Assembly (NCBI GenBank): GCA_937902985.1
Contig: CALFNG010000455.1
Coordinates: forward strand, 1 to 62,644
DNA from: an uncultured Myxococcales bacterium
Lineage (GTDB): Bacteria > Myxococcota_A > Polyangia > Polyangiales > Polyangiaceae
Direction of reading: 5' to 3'
DNA length: 62,644 bases
A program made the translations under genes and the position numbers. Positions within the stretch are counted from its first letter, which is position 1; each line of letters begins with the position of its first letter. Of this stretch, positions 1-8,808 are shown one piece after another. The notes below the pieces were generated by a model. The model did no database searches, was not told where the DNA came from, and saw only the letters and a program-made list of their open reading frames with translations.

Positions 1-2
1 CG

Positions 3-1250
3 CAGCTGGCACCCCCGGACGCCGCGGCGGCCATCCCCGCCGCGGCTCGAGCCGCCGACCTCGACGTCGCGCGCATCGGCGCCGCGTCGGCCAGCACGGG
101 AAGCCCCGTCGTCGCCCTGGTCGAGGCCCTGCGGGCCGCGGTGTCGAGCGACGCCGCGGCGACCGTCCATCGCGGGGCGACGAGCCAGGACGTGCTCGAC
201 ACCGCGATGATGCTCATCGCGAAGCGGGCCGGGGCGATACTCCTGAAAGACCTCGCCGCGGCGGCCGATGCGGCGGCCCTGCTGGTCGAGCGGCACCGCG
301 GCGCGGTCATGGTCGGGCGCACGCTCCTGCAGCAGGCGGTGCCGGTGACCTTCGGTCTCAAGGCCGCCGGATGGCTCACCGCGCTGGACGCCGCGCGCAC
401 GCGGCTCGCCGACCTCGTTCGCGCGCGCCTGCCCATCCAGTTCGGTGGAGCCTCGGGCACCCTGGCTTCCCTGGGCGATCGTGGCGTCGACGTGGCGGCG
501 CTGCTGGCCGAGGAGCTCGGCCTCGCGATGCCGGTGGTCCCGTGGCACACGCTTCGTCTGACCGTGTTCGAGCTCGCCAGCGCGCTCGCGGGGGTCTCGC
601 TCGTCCTCGGAAAGACCGCCCGCGACGTGACGCTGCTGGCCCAGTCCGAGGTGGCCGAGGTCAGCGAGGCGGGCGACGCGGCCCGAGGCGGCTCGTCGAC
701 CATGCCGCAGAAGCGGAACCCCGTGGCGGCGGTCGCGATCCTCGGCTGCGCCCGGCGTGTCCCCGGGCTGCTCGCCACCCTCGCCGCCGCGGGCGAACAG
801 GAACACGAACGGGCGGCCGGTGCCTGGCACGCCGAGTGGGAACCCTTCGCCGACCTCGTACGGCTCACCGGCTCCGCGGCTGCCTGGAGTCGCGAGCTAC
901 TCGAGGGACTAAAGGTGGACCCTGCGCGCATGCGGACGAACCTCGAGGCCGCCGGGGGCATTCCGCTCGCGGAGCATCTGAGCGCGTTGCTCGCTCCGAC
1001 GATGGGCCCGCCGGCGCTCGATCTCGTCAAGGAGGCGGTCGCGCGGGCCCGGCGGTCGGGTCGACCGCTGCTCGACGCCCTCTTCGATCACCCAGCGACC
1101 GCCACGGCGCTCGCAAACGCGAACCTGGATCGAACGAAGGTGACCCGGGCACTGGAACCCGAGAGTTACCTGGGCAGCACGCAGACCTGGATCGATCGAG
1201 CGCTCGCGGCGCACGGGGCGTTGCGCGCGCGTGAACGCGTAACGCCATGA
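3..1250 (+). CDS. pcaB: 3-carboxy-cis,cis-muconate cycloisomerase, 5' end outside window
   Basis: The frame is open from the first bases of the window, so the start codon lies upstream and about 415 codons are visible. The product belongs to the fumarase/aspartase superfamily. The signature GSSTMPQKRNP is encoded near 689-721, and an HRGATSQD motif near 168-192 matches the second conserved region of the family. PcaB lactonises 3-carboxy-cis,cis-muconate to 4-carboxymuconolactone in the protocatechuate branch of the beta-ketoadipate pathway; it is cytoplasmic and homotetrameric in known members. Family membership is certain from the signature. The choice of PcaB over adenylosuccinate lyase rests on the next gene, which encodes the following two pca steps. 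Its stop overlaps the next start as ATGA at 1247-1250, indicating translational coupling. Confidence 0.9.
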   Translation, partial: QLAPPDAAAAIPAAARAADLDVARIGAASASTGSPVVALVEALRAAVSSDAAATVHRGATSQDVLDTAMMLIAKRAGAILLKDLAAAADAAALLVERHRGAVMVGRTLLQQAVPVTFGLKAAGWLTALDAARTRLADLVRARLPIQFGGASGTLASLGDRGVDVAALLAEELGLAMPVVPWHTLRLTVFELASALAGVSLVLGKTARDVTLLAQSEVAEVSEAGDAARGGSSTMPQKRNPVAAVAILGCARRVPGLLATLAAAGEQEHERAAGAWHAEWEPFADLVRLTGSAAAWSRELLEGLKVDPARMRTNLEAAGGIPLAEHLSALLAPTMGPPALDLVKEAVARARRSGRPLLDALFDHPATATALANANLDRTKVTRALEPESYLGSTQTWIDRALAAHGALRARERVTP

Positions 1251-4123
1251 CCGACGCCATGACCGCGGTCATGAACCACGTCGTGGAGGGTCCCGCGGAC
1301 GCCCCCGTCCTCGTGCTGGCGGGCTCGCTCGGCACGACGCTGGCGTCGTGGGAGCCGCTCCTGCCGGAGCTCTCGCGGGTCTTTCGAGTCGTCCGCTACG
1401 ACCATCGCGGTCACGGCGCCTCGAGAGCGCCCCCGGGTCCCTACGCCATGTCGGACCTGGGCGGCGACGTCCTGGCGTTGCTCGACCACCTGGCGATCGA
1501 CCGCGCGTCGTTCTGCGGGGTCTCGCTCGGCGGAATGGTGGGCATGTGGCTCGCGGTGCACGCGCCCAGCCGCATCGACCGCCTCGCTCTGGTCTGCACG
1601 TCGGCCTTCCTCCCCACGCGCGAAGCCTGGCAAGCGCGCGCCGCGACGGTCCGTGCGCAGGGGACGGAGGCCATCGTCGACGTCGTTCTCGCGCGCTGGT
1701 TCACGCCGTCGTTCGCGATCCGAGAATCAGGCCTCGTCGGTCGGGTCGCCCTGGCGTTCAAGCGAGTCGACCCGGAAGGGTACGCGGCGTGCTGCGAAGC
1801 GATCGGCTCGTGGGACCTTCGCTCGCACCTCGGAGCGATCACGGCGCCCACCCTGGCGATCGCGGGCGGCAAGGACCCCGCGACGCCTCCCGCCCATGCC
1901 TACGCGATCGGCGCGGGCATTCCCGGCGCGCGCGTCGCCGTTGTCGAAGACGCGGCGCACCTCGCCGCGATCGAACAGCCTGCCGCGGTCGGGCGGCTCC
2001 TGCTCGAACACCTGACGGGCCTCTCGCAGTTCGACCCGAACATCGACACCTACGAGGCGAACCGGGCGCAGAAAGGCTTCGATGGGGACGCCGAGCGGGC
2101 GCGCCGCGGCGAGGCGGTTCGTCGGGCCGTGCTGGGCGACGCGCACGTCGATCGAGCGCGCGCCTGGGCCACGGCGTTCTCGGCCCCCTTCCAGGAGCTG
2201 GTGAACCGGTTCCCCTGGGGCGACCTCTGGACCCGTCCGGGTTTGTCGCGCGCAGAGCGGAGCATCGTGACCCTGACGGCGCTCGCCGCGCTCCACCACG
2301 ACCATGAGCTCGCGATGCACGTCGTCGCGGCCCTCCGTAACGGCCTCACGCCGGAGCAGATCCGCGAGGTCCTCCTGCACACCGGCGCCTACGCAGGCAT
2401 CCCCGTGACGAACCGCGCCCTCGCGGTCGCCGAGGAAGCCCTGACGAAGGCGGGCGCGCTCTCGGTCGGCCCCGGCGAGCTGGGAGCCTCGGAACTCTCG
2501 CGGCCCCCGGCCGCAGCAAGGTCAACGCCCATGATCCAGCTCGACACGCCGCGCGTCCACTGGCAGCCCGGGGACGACATCGCCTCGATGGTGAGCCGCC
2601 ACGCGGAAGAGACTCCCGATCGAATCGCGCTCGTGCAGGGCGAGCGGTCGCAAACGTGGGCCGAGCTCGAACGGAGCGTCGAGCGGGTGGCGGGCGCGCT
2701 CGTCGCGTCCGGGTCGCAGCCGGGGGACCGGATCGCGCTGCTCGCGGCAAACTCGCCCGAGTACGTCGAGGTCTTCCTCGGCGCGCTACGCGCAGGGGCC
2801 TGCGTCGTGCCGCTTCCCACGATGGCGTCGGCCGAATCGCTCGCGGCCATGCTGGTCGACTCGGCCGCCAGGGCGCTCTTCGTCGACACGGACCATCGCG
2901 CCGCAGGCGAGGCGATCGCCGGCGCGGCCGTCACGCTGCGCGTGAACCTCGACGACGAGGCCCCCGCCGTGGCGGGAGGTTTTCGCTCGTACGTCGCCTG
3001 GCGCGACGCCGCCACGATGACGACCGCGCGCGCCCGCATCGCGGCCGTCGACGCGTTCGACGTCATCTACAGCTCCGGGACCACTGGCGTGCCCAAGGGC
3101 ATCGTCCACAGCCACGGCGCGCGCCGCGCCAGCTACGGCGGCGAGCGCGCCCGGTACTTTTCGCGCGAGAGCGTCAACATCGTGGCGACGCCCTTCTACT
3201 CGAATACGACCAGCGTGACGTGGCTGCTCACGACCGCGCACGGTGGCACGAACGTGCTCCTCGGGAAGTTCTCCGCTGAGGCGTTCATCGCTGCCGTCGA
3301 GAGGCATCGGGCGACCCACGCGATGCTCGTTCCCGTGCAGTACGATCGCATCCTCGCCTCCGAGCGCTTCCGCGGCGCCGATCTCGCGAGCCTGCGCTAC
3401 CTCTTCTCGACGAGCGCCCCGCTCCGGGCGGAGAGCAAGCGCCGCATTCTCGCCGAGACGAGCGCCGAGCTGATCGAAATCTACGGCCTGACCGAGGGGG
3501 GACCCGTGACGGTGCTCGAGGCCCGCGCGCATCCCGACAAGCTCGCGAGCGTGGGGCGCCCTTCGGGCGGGTGCAAGGTGCGCATCGTCGACGAGGCTGG
3601 GGGTGACGTGCCGCCGGGGCAGGTCGGCGAGGTGATGGGGCGATCCGCGAACATGATGAGCGGCTACCTCAATCGGCCCGGCGACACCCAGGCCCTCCTC
3701 GTTCGTGATCCGTCGGGGGAGCTCTACTTCCGAACGGGCGATCTGGGCCGCTTCGACGAAGACGGGTTCCTCTATTTGCTCGATCGCAAGAAGGACATCA
3801 TCATTTCGGGCGGCTTCAACGTCTACGCGAGCGATCTCGAGTCGGTGCTCGCGTCGCATCCGGGGGTGGTCGAGGTCGCGGTCATCGGTATTCCGAGCGA
3901 ACGGTGGGGCGAGACCCCGCTCGGCCTCGTGGTCGCGCGGGCAGGCGCCGAGGTGACCGCGGAGGAGCTCCGCGATTATTGCAACGCGCGCGTGGGCAAG
4001 ATGCAGCGCGTCTCGGCCGTCGAGTTGCGCCCGGCGCTACCGAAGAACAGCATCGGGAAGGTTCTCAAACGCGAGCTCCGGGGCCCCTATTGGCAAGGCC
4101 TGCCCGGCGGCAAGACGACGTGA
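1247..4123 (+). CDS. pcaL: PcaD-PcaC fusion (PcaL) continued in frame into an AMP-forming acyl-CoA ligase
   Basis: One uninterrupted 958-codon frame. Residues 1-258 are an alpha/beta hydrolase like 3-oxoadipate enol-lactonase, with nucleophile elbow GVSLGG (Ser93), Asp210 in GGKD and His238. Residues about 259-405 match 4-carboxymuconolactone decarboxylase (AhpD-like), including DLWTRPGLSRAERSIVTL and the ALHHDHELAMH segment. After a linker of about 22 residues, residues 429-958 form an acyl-CoA synthetase: P-loop-like YSSGTTGVPKG (608-618), YGLTEGG, YFRTGDLG and a C-terminal Lys938 in KNSIGKVLKREL. PcaD-PcaC fusions (PcaL) are known; the appended ligase is unusual. I infer it could activate 3-oxoadipate with ATP and CoA in place of the PcaIJ transferase. 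An ATG at 2531 with a weak AAGG upstream could start a separate ligase polypeptide. The ligase substrate cannot be read from sequence and could instead be an aromatic acid. Confidence 0.88.
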   Translation: MTDAMTAVMNHVVEGPADAPVLVLAGSLGTTLASWEPLLPELSRVFRVVRYDHRGHGASRAPPGPYAMSDLGGDVLALLDHLAIDRASFCGVSLGGMVGMWLAVHAPSRIDRLALVCTSAFLPTREAWQARAATVRAQGTEAIVDVVLARWFTPSFAIRESGLVGRVALAFKRVDPEGYAACCEAIGSWDLRSHLGAITAPTLAIAGGKDPATPPAHAYAIGAGIPGARVAVVEDAAHLAAIEQPAAVGRLLLEHLTGLSQFDPNIDTYEANRAQKGFDGDAERARRGEAVRRAVLGDAHVDRARAWATAFSAPFQELVNRFPWGDLWTRPGLSRAERSIVTLTALAALHHDHELAMHVVAALRNGLTPEQIREVLLHTGAYAGIPVTNRALAVAEEALTKAGALSVGPGELGASELSRPPAAARSTPMIQLDTPRVHWQPGDDIASMVSRHAEETPDRIALVQGERSQTWAELERSVERVAGALVASGSQPGDRIALLAANSPEYVEVFLGALRAGACVVPLPTMASAESLAAMLVDSAARALFVDTDHRAAGEAIAGAAVTLRVNLDDEAPAVAGGFRSYVAWRDAATMTTARARIAAVDAFDVIYSSGTTGVPKGIVHSHGARRASYGGERARYFSRESVNIVATPFYSNTTSVTWLLTTAHGGTNVLLGKFSAEAFIAAVERHRATHAMLVPVQYDRILASERFRGADLASLRYLFSTSAPLRAESKRRILAETSAELIEIYGLTEGGPVTVLEARAHPDKLASVGRPSGGCKVRIVDEAGGDVPPGQVGEVMGRSANMMSGYLNRPGDTQALLVRDPSGELYFRTGDLGRFDEDGFLYLLDRKKDIIISGGFNVYASDLESVLASHPGVVEVAVIGIPSERWGETPLGLVVARAGAEVTAEELRDYCNARVGKMQRVSAVELRPALPKNSIGKVLKRELRGPYWQGLPGGKTT

Positions 4124-4149
4124 CGCAGCGAGGGCACGGCCTGCGAGCG

Positions 4150-4335
4150 GCTGCGTCCGCTACGCCCTGGACGGTGATAGACGGCGACTCGGAGTGCCTC
4201 GCCACCAATCCCAACGGGACGCCTACAGGAGCCAACGACGAAGGCAACGATCCGTCGTGCAGCGGTCTACTGACCTTCGGCCAGCATTTCTGGAACATCC
4301 CGCCCGCGACGCAGTCGTGCGAACTCACGCCCTGA
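4150..4335 (+). pseudogene. C-terminal remnant of a Cys-containing protein
   Basis: In one frame, about 60 codons ending at TGA 4333-4335 read like a genuine protein C-terminus (low Arg, mixed composition, motifs such as TPWTVIDGDSECLATNPNG and LTFGQHFWNIPP, three Cys). This is unlike the Arg-rich shadow translations around it. No start codon or ribosome site belongs to it, because the same frame upstream is an out-of-frame reading of the ligase gene. I read it as the tail of a secreted or lipoprotein-type gene whose front was lost. The family is not recognised. Confidence 0.35.
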
Positions 4336-4383
4336 GAGCCGGATGGGTCGAGCTCGCGCGCGCTCCTCGGCTCGCGCTCGAGA

Positions 4384-4420
4384 GCGAGATTGGCCGCGGA
4401 GGCGCAGAGGGCGCAGAGAT
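4384..4420 (+). repeat. dispersed repeat, copy 1 (CCGCGGAGGCGCAGAG type)
   Basis: Contains GAGATTGGCCGCGGAGGCGC followed by AGAGGGCGCAGAG. The same motif recurs at 22411-22437 and 25326-25361, and inverted at 22550-22577 and 25531-25575, always outside intact genes. It is a short dispersed non-coding repeat of unknown role. Confidence 0.75.
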
Positions 4421-4736
4421 GAGGGGTGCGGTCGCTTGCGTGACGGGATGCGCGCGGCCTTGGCGTGGAGGCCGGCGCCCGTTCGCGCAACGGGGATCAT
4501 TTCGGGCTCGGGGCCGGTGCATCCTCCCCAGTGGCGGACCGTATTGTGCGGACGGACGACGCGCCCATGACGCATGGTCTGCGCGCCGATCCCGCCGGCG
4601 GACCCAATCGCGAGGCAATCGTTCGGGACAATCCCCCGTCGATCCTCTGCGCCGCGCTCATCAACGCGCGAAACAACGAGCAGGGGGCCGCGGCGCGCTG
4701 AGAGGGCCAATGCCGCTCGCTACCCTAGTTTAGTTT

Positions 4737-4776
4737 AGTCTACAGCGCTGTTCCTCCGGAAGGAAAGTGCTCTACC
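4737..4776. repeat. small hairpin with GTAGAGCACTTTCCT end
   Basis: The segment can fold into an imperfect hairpin: CTACAGCGCTGTTCCT at 4740-4755, CCGG loop region, then AGGAAAGTGCTCTAC at 4761-4775. Its right end, read in reverse complement, is GTAGAGCACTTTCCT, nearly identical to the left terminus of the larger palindromic element at 38340-38467. It lies directly before the TonB-dependent receptor start and could affect its expression, but no uridine run follows to make it a clear terminator. The rest of the 4124-4786 gap shows no supported gene. A perfect 8-bp stem (4122-4129 with 4150-4157) follows the ligase stop. Confidence 0.5.
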
Positions 4777-4786
4777 CTCCGGGCCC

Positions 4787-7312
4787 TTGGGGTCGTCGGA
4801 TCATCCCCGCCGCTGGAAGGCTCTCTTCGCCTCCCCGCTGCTCCTCATTGCGCTCGCGACGCGCGTCGCGTCGGCGCAGATGCCCGCGCCTGCCGCCACG
4901 GCCGGCGCTGCCGCCGCGACCGGCGCCGCAGCCGCGACCGACGTCACTCCGCCGGCGCCCATCGACGTGGGCTCGGTCGCGTATCCGCCCGATGCGCGAG
5001 GGGACGCGACCGTGATGCTCGAAGTCACGATCGACGTCGTGGGTCGCGTGTCGAGCGCGCGCGCGCTCGACGGCGTCGAGCCGTTCACGTCCGCGGCCGT
5101 CGAAGCGGCGCTCGCGTGGACCTTCGTGCCGGGGCAGCGCGCGGGAAAGCCCGTCTCGACGCGCGTTCACCTGCTCGTGGAGTTTCACGCGCCAACCCCG
5201 GCGCCGCCTCCCGCCGGCGGCCCGCCTGTCACGGGCGGCGCGACCGGCGCGACCCGGCCGAGCCCGGCCGAGCCCACGGCCGTGACGCCCGTCGAAGAAG
5301 TGAACGTGCGCGGCAACCGGTCCGAGATCGCGACGACGCGGCTCGGCGGGGTCGAGGTCCGTCAGCTCCCCGGCGCCTTCGGCGACGCGTTCCGCGCCAT
5401 CGAAGCGCTGCCCGGCGTCACGCCCATGGTGAGCGGATTGCCCTTCTTCTTCGTGCGCGGCGCGCCGCCCGGGGACATTGGTTACTTCATCGACGGCGTT
5501 CGCGTCCCGCTCCTCTATCACCTCGCGCTCGGGCCGAGCGTCGTGCACCCGGGGCTCATCGATCACGTCGACTTCTATCCCGGCGGCTATCCGGCGCGCT
5601 TCGGGCGCTACGCGGGGGGTATCTTGGCCGGCGAGACGCTGCCCCCGGCCACGAAGGCGCACGGCGAGGCGAACGTGCGCCTCTTCGACGCCGGCGCGCT
5701 GGCCGAGGCGCCGTTCGACGAAGGACGGCTGACGGCGCTCGTGGCGGGCCGCTACAGCTACACGGCGGCGCTCGTGCAGCTCTTCGCGAAAGACACCCGC
5801 GTCGGATACTGGGACTACCAGACCCGAGTCGCGTATCGACTGACACCAAAAGACCGTATCTCCTTCTTCCTCTTCGGCAGCTTCGACGAGATCGACAACC
5901 GCAACCGTCAGAACGTGTTCGACGGCGAAGTCTCCACCCAGACGTTGAGCGACTTCTATCCCATCTTCAAGACGGAGTTTCATCGCCTCGATCTCCGCTA
6001 CGACCACGACACGGCGCGCGGGCACCTGCGCCTCGCCGCGACGCTCGGCGTCGAAGACTCGCTCGCGGGCTCGAGCCCGACCGACCGCACCGCCGTGATC
6101 GCGCACAGCCTCGGCCTCCGCACCGAGGGCGAGGAGCGGCTCAGCGCCGAGCTGAAGCTCCGCTACGGCGCCGACGTCGACCTCTATCACTATTCGATCG
6201 ACACCGGTCAGAGCACGATGCTCGACGTCCGATCGCTCTACCCCGATCGCAACGACGTGATGGTGGGCGCCTACGCCGACACCATCTGGAAGGCCAGCGA
6301 CCGCGTCGAGGTCGTGCCCGGGCTCCGCGTCGACGCGTTCACGTCGCGCCTCGCTTCGCCGGCGCCGGAGGGCCCCTCGAACGACAGGACGACCGCGCTC
6401 CCGGGAGCGCTCTCGAACGCGACCGCGACCCTCGGCGTCGACCCGAGGGTGGCGACGCGGGTGGCCACGTCGCGCCGCGTGACGTGGGTAACGACGTTCG
6501 GCGTGTCGCATCAACCGCCGAGCCTCTTCGTGCCCATTCCCGGTCTGACGCTCGGGCGCCTCAACAGCGGACTCCAGACCTCGCTCCAGGCGAGCCAGGG
6601 GTTCGAGTGGGCGCTGCCCCTCGACTTCACGCTGACCACCACCGCGTTCTTGCACGACTACCTCGGCCTCACCGACGCCACGGCGACGTGCCTCGGCAAC
6701 AGCTCCGATCTCTCGCAGGGCTCGAACGACTGCCTCGCCGAGCGCGTGAGCGGCCGTGCGTTCGGCGTGGAGCTCCTCGCGCGACGCGATCTCACCAAGC
6801 GCTTCACGGGCTGGCTCTCGTACACCCTCTCGCGAACGACGCGCGACACCCACGGCCTCATCGGCCCGGCGCCGACGTTCTTCGGCCAGGGCGTTCCGGC
6901 GCCCAGCCCGAGCCTTCAGGAGATTCCTTCGGAGTTCGACCGCACCCACGTGCTCAACGTCATCGGCGCGCTCGATCTCGGCAAGGGCTGGCGCGCGGGC
7001 GCGCGCGTCGTCTTCTATACCGGCAGGCCGTACTCGCCGCAGGTGGAAGGCGTGCCCATACCGCCCTTCAATTCGCTTCGCCTGCCGGCGTTCTATCGAA
7101 TCGACGTTCGACTCGAGAAGCGCTGGCGCGCGTTCGGGAACGGCGAGATGGCGTTCGTCCTCGAAGGGATGAACGTGACCCTCCACAAGGAGGCCATCGC
7201 CATCACTTGCCAGAACAATGGCTCGCTCGCGCCCTTCAAGCTCGACGCGTGCGCTCCAGAGTACATTGGCCCGGTGAGCGTGCCGAGCATCGGCTTCGAA
7301 GGGGCCATCTGA
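4787..7312 (+). CDS. TonB-dependent outer-membrane receptor with N-terminal TonB-like domain
   Basis: An 841-residue protein starting at TTG 4787; an in-frame stop at 4736 and no ATG leave this or CTG 4748 as starts. Residues 13-30 form a signal peptide ending near ASA. Residues about 65-133 resemble the TonB C-terminal domain (YPPDARGDATVMLEVTIDVV, VEAALAWTFVPGQRAGKPVS). A Pro/Ala/Gly linker (134-165) leads to a TonB-box-like EEVNVRG (171-176) and a plug domain with FFVRGAPPGDIGYFIDGVRV. From about 280 on there are alternating beta-strand segments of a 22-strand-type barrel. The cargo is unknown. Carrying a TonB-like domain on the receptor itself is a pattern I associate with myxobacteria. 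No transporter genes lie next to it; the gene ends convergently against the FAD oxidoreductase. Confidence 0.85.
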   Translation: MGSSDHPRRWKALFASPLLLIALATRVASAQMPAPAATAGAAAATGAAAATDVTPPAPIDVGSVAYPPDARGDATVMLEVTIDVVGRVSSARALDGVEPFTSAAVEAALAWTFVPGQRAGKPVSTRVHLLVEFHAPTPAPPPAGGPPVTGGATGATRPSPAEPTAVTPVEEVNVRGNRSEIATTRLGGVEVRQLPGAFGDAFRAIEALPGVTPMVSGLPFFFVRGAPPGDIGYFIDGVRVPLLYHLALGPSVVHPGLIDHVDFYPGGYPARFGRYAGGILAGETLPPATKAHGEANVRLFDAGALAEAPFDEGRLTALVAGRYSYTAALVQLFAKDTRVGYWDYQTRVAYRLTPKDRISFFLFGSFDEIDNRNRQNVFDGEVSTQTLSDFYPIFKTEFHRLDLRYDHDTARGHLRLAATLGVEDSLAGSSPTDRTAVIAHSLGLRTEGEERLSAELKLRYGADVDLYHYSIDTGQSTMLDVRSLYPDRNDVMVGAYADTIWKASDRVEVVPGLRVDAFTSRLASPAPEGPSNDRTTALPGALSNATATLGVDPRVATRVATSRRVTWVTTFGVSHQPPSLFVPIPGLTLGRLNSGLQTSLQASQGFEWALPLDFTLTTTAFLHDYLGLTDATATCLGNSSDLSQGSNDCLAERVSGRAFGVELLARRDLTKRFTGWLSYTLSRTTRDTHGLIGPAPTFFGQGVPAPSPSLQEIPSEFDRTHVLNVIGALDLGKGWRAGARVVFYTGRPYSPQVEGVPIPPFNSLRLPAFYRIDVRLEKRWRAFGNGEMAFVLEGMNVTLHKEAIAITCQNNGSLAPFKLDACAPEYIGPVSVPSIGFEGAI

Positions 7313-7360
7313 AGAGTCGCCCCCTCGGGTCCGGCTCGTCCGCGCGGGCTCGATCCTCGC

Positions 7361-8806
7361 TCAATCCTCCAGAAAGGTCCGCTTGTCGAAGACGCGATGC
7401 AGCGCCGTCCTGGCCGCGAAGTAGCCGCACATGCCGTGAACGCCGCCGCCGGGCGGCGTGGAGCTCGAGCAGAGATAGACGTCTCGCGCGGGCGTGGCGT
7501 AGGGGTTCGCGCGCGCCACGGGCCGCGCGAAGAGCTGCCGGACGTCGCACGATCCACCCGCGATGTCGCCCCCGACGTTGTTCGGATTGTAGGCCGTGTA
7601 CTGGGCGGGCGACATGGTGTGGCGAGCGACGATGCAGTCGCGGAAGCCGGGGGCGAACCGCTCGACCTGAGCTTCGATGGCCGCGGTCCGATCGACCGTC
7701 GAGCCCCACGGGACGTGGCAGTAGGCCCACCCGGTGTGCGCCCCCGGCGGGGCGCGCGACGCGTCGGCGACGCTCTGCTGGGCGAGGAGCACGAACGGTC
7801 TCGGATGGTGCTCGCCGCGCCCGACCGCCGCCTCGCTCGCCTCGAGCTCTTCGAGCGTGCCGCCGACGTGAACCGTGCCGGCGCGGCGCACGCCGTCGTT
7901 CGCCCACGGGATGGGACCGCGGAGAGCCCAGTCGACCTTGAAGACACCGTGCGCGTGGCGGTACCGGGCGAGGCCCGCGAGGTACGAGGCGGGCAACCGG
8001 TCCACGGCGATCCGCGCCAGCGCGTGCGGAAAGACGTCGAAGAGATAGGCCTTCGCCACGGGGAGATCTCGCATCGAGGCGACCGTTCGACGGATGACGA
8101 TCTCGCCCCCGAGGGCCGTGAAATACGAGGCCATCGCGTCGGCGATGCGCTGCGATCCGCCCCGCGCGCAGGGCCAGCCGACGGCGTGTCCGGCGACGCC
8201 GAGCATCAAGCTGAACGCGGCGGTGAACGGGGCCTCGAGGGGAAGAAACGAGTGGGCGCCGCACCCGGCGACGAGAGCGCGCGCGGGCGCGTCGTTGAAT
8301 CGAGCTCGGGCCCACGCGCTGGTCGAGCGCATGCCCTGGAGGCCAAACCGGGCCAGAAGGACCGGGTGGCCCGGGAACCGAAGGGGCGCGAGCGCGTCGG
8401 CGTAGAGCGCCAGGGCATCACGGACGAACGGCGCGAAGGCTCTCTCGTAGGCCGGCCCGTCGCTCTCCAGGGTCCGCCCGGTATCGGTGAACGAACGCTC
8501 GAGGAGCGCGGCGCGCCCCTCGTCGAGGGGATGCGCGAGGGGCACTTCGGGAAAGGCCCAGGCGAGGCCATGGTCGGCGAGGGGCAGCCTCTGGAAGAAG
8601 GGCGAGACGAGCGCCAGCGGATGGATGGCGGAGCACACGTCGTGCACGAAGCCCGGCAACGTGAGCTCCGCGGAGCGCGCTCCGCCTCCCACGGTGGGAG
8701 CGCCCTCGACGAGCAGAACCGACAGTCCGGCGCGCGCGCAGGTGATCGCCGCAGCGAGGCCGTTCGGGCCGGCGCCGACGACCACGACGTCGCGCGGCCC
8801 GCCCAT
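7361..8806 (-). CDS. FAD-dependent phytoene-desaturase-like oxidoreductase
   Basis: A 481-residue protein of the COG1233 type. The N-terminus carries the dinucleotide-binding fold VVVVGAGPNGLAAAITCARA with the acidic end of strand 2 in VLLVEGAPTVGGGARS. The C-terminus has the second FAD-contact region (DVYLCSSSTPPGGGVHGMCG). Such proteins oxidise carotenoid-like or other hydrophobic substrates with FAD; the substrate here is not defined. The ATG at 8806 lies two bases after the treZ stop, so the two genes form one operon. There are no carotenoid synthesis genes around it, so a role in carotenoid metabolism is not supported by context. Confidence 0.82.
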   Translation of the reverse strand: MGGPRDVVVVGAGPNGLAAAITCARAGLSVLLVEGAPTVGGGARSAELTLPGFVHDVCSAIHPLALVSPFFQRLPLADHGLAWAFPEVPLAHPLDEGRAALLERSFTDTGRTLESDGPAYERAFAPFVRDALALYADALAPLRFPGHPVLLARFGLQGMRSTSAWARARFNDAPARALVAGCGAHSFLPLEAPFTAAFSLMLGVAGHAVGWPCARGGSQRIADAMASYFTALGGEIVIRRTVASMRDLPVAKAYLFDVFPHALARIAVDRLPASYLAGLARYRHAHGVFKVDWALRGPIPWANDGVRRAGTVHVGGTLEELEASEAAVGRGEHHPRPFVLLAQQSVADASRAPPGAHTGWAYCHVPWGSTVDRTAAIEAQVERFAPGFRDCIVARHTMSPAQYTAYNPNNVGGDIAGGSCDVRQLFARPVARANPYATPARDVYLCSSSTPPGGGVHGMCGYFAARTALHRVFDKRTFLED

Positions 8807-8808
8807 TT

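Noticed and set aside
2531-4123. Independent ligase gene starting at ATG 2531
   Set aside because: Not excluded, but no stop separates it from PcaC and its ribosome site is weak, so the fusion is the simpler reading.
4465-4701. Possible 78-codon gene in the gap after the pca genes
   Set aside because: No ribosome site and mixed composition; only its last 30 codons look slightly protein-like.
5116-7941. Long plus-strand open frame of about 940 codons across the receptor gene
   Set aside because: Arg/Pro/Ala-rich translation with no domain; it is a shadow of the receptor frame in GC-rich DNA, as are the similar long frames at 9013-12153 and 27348-29870.
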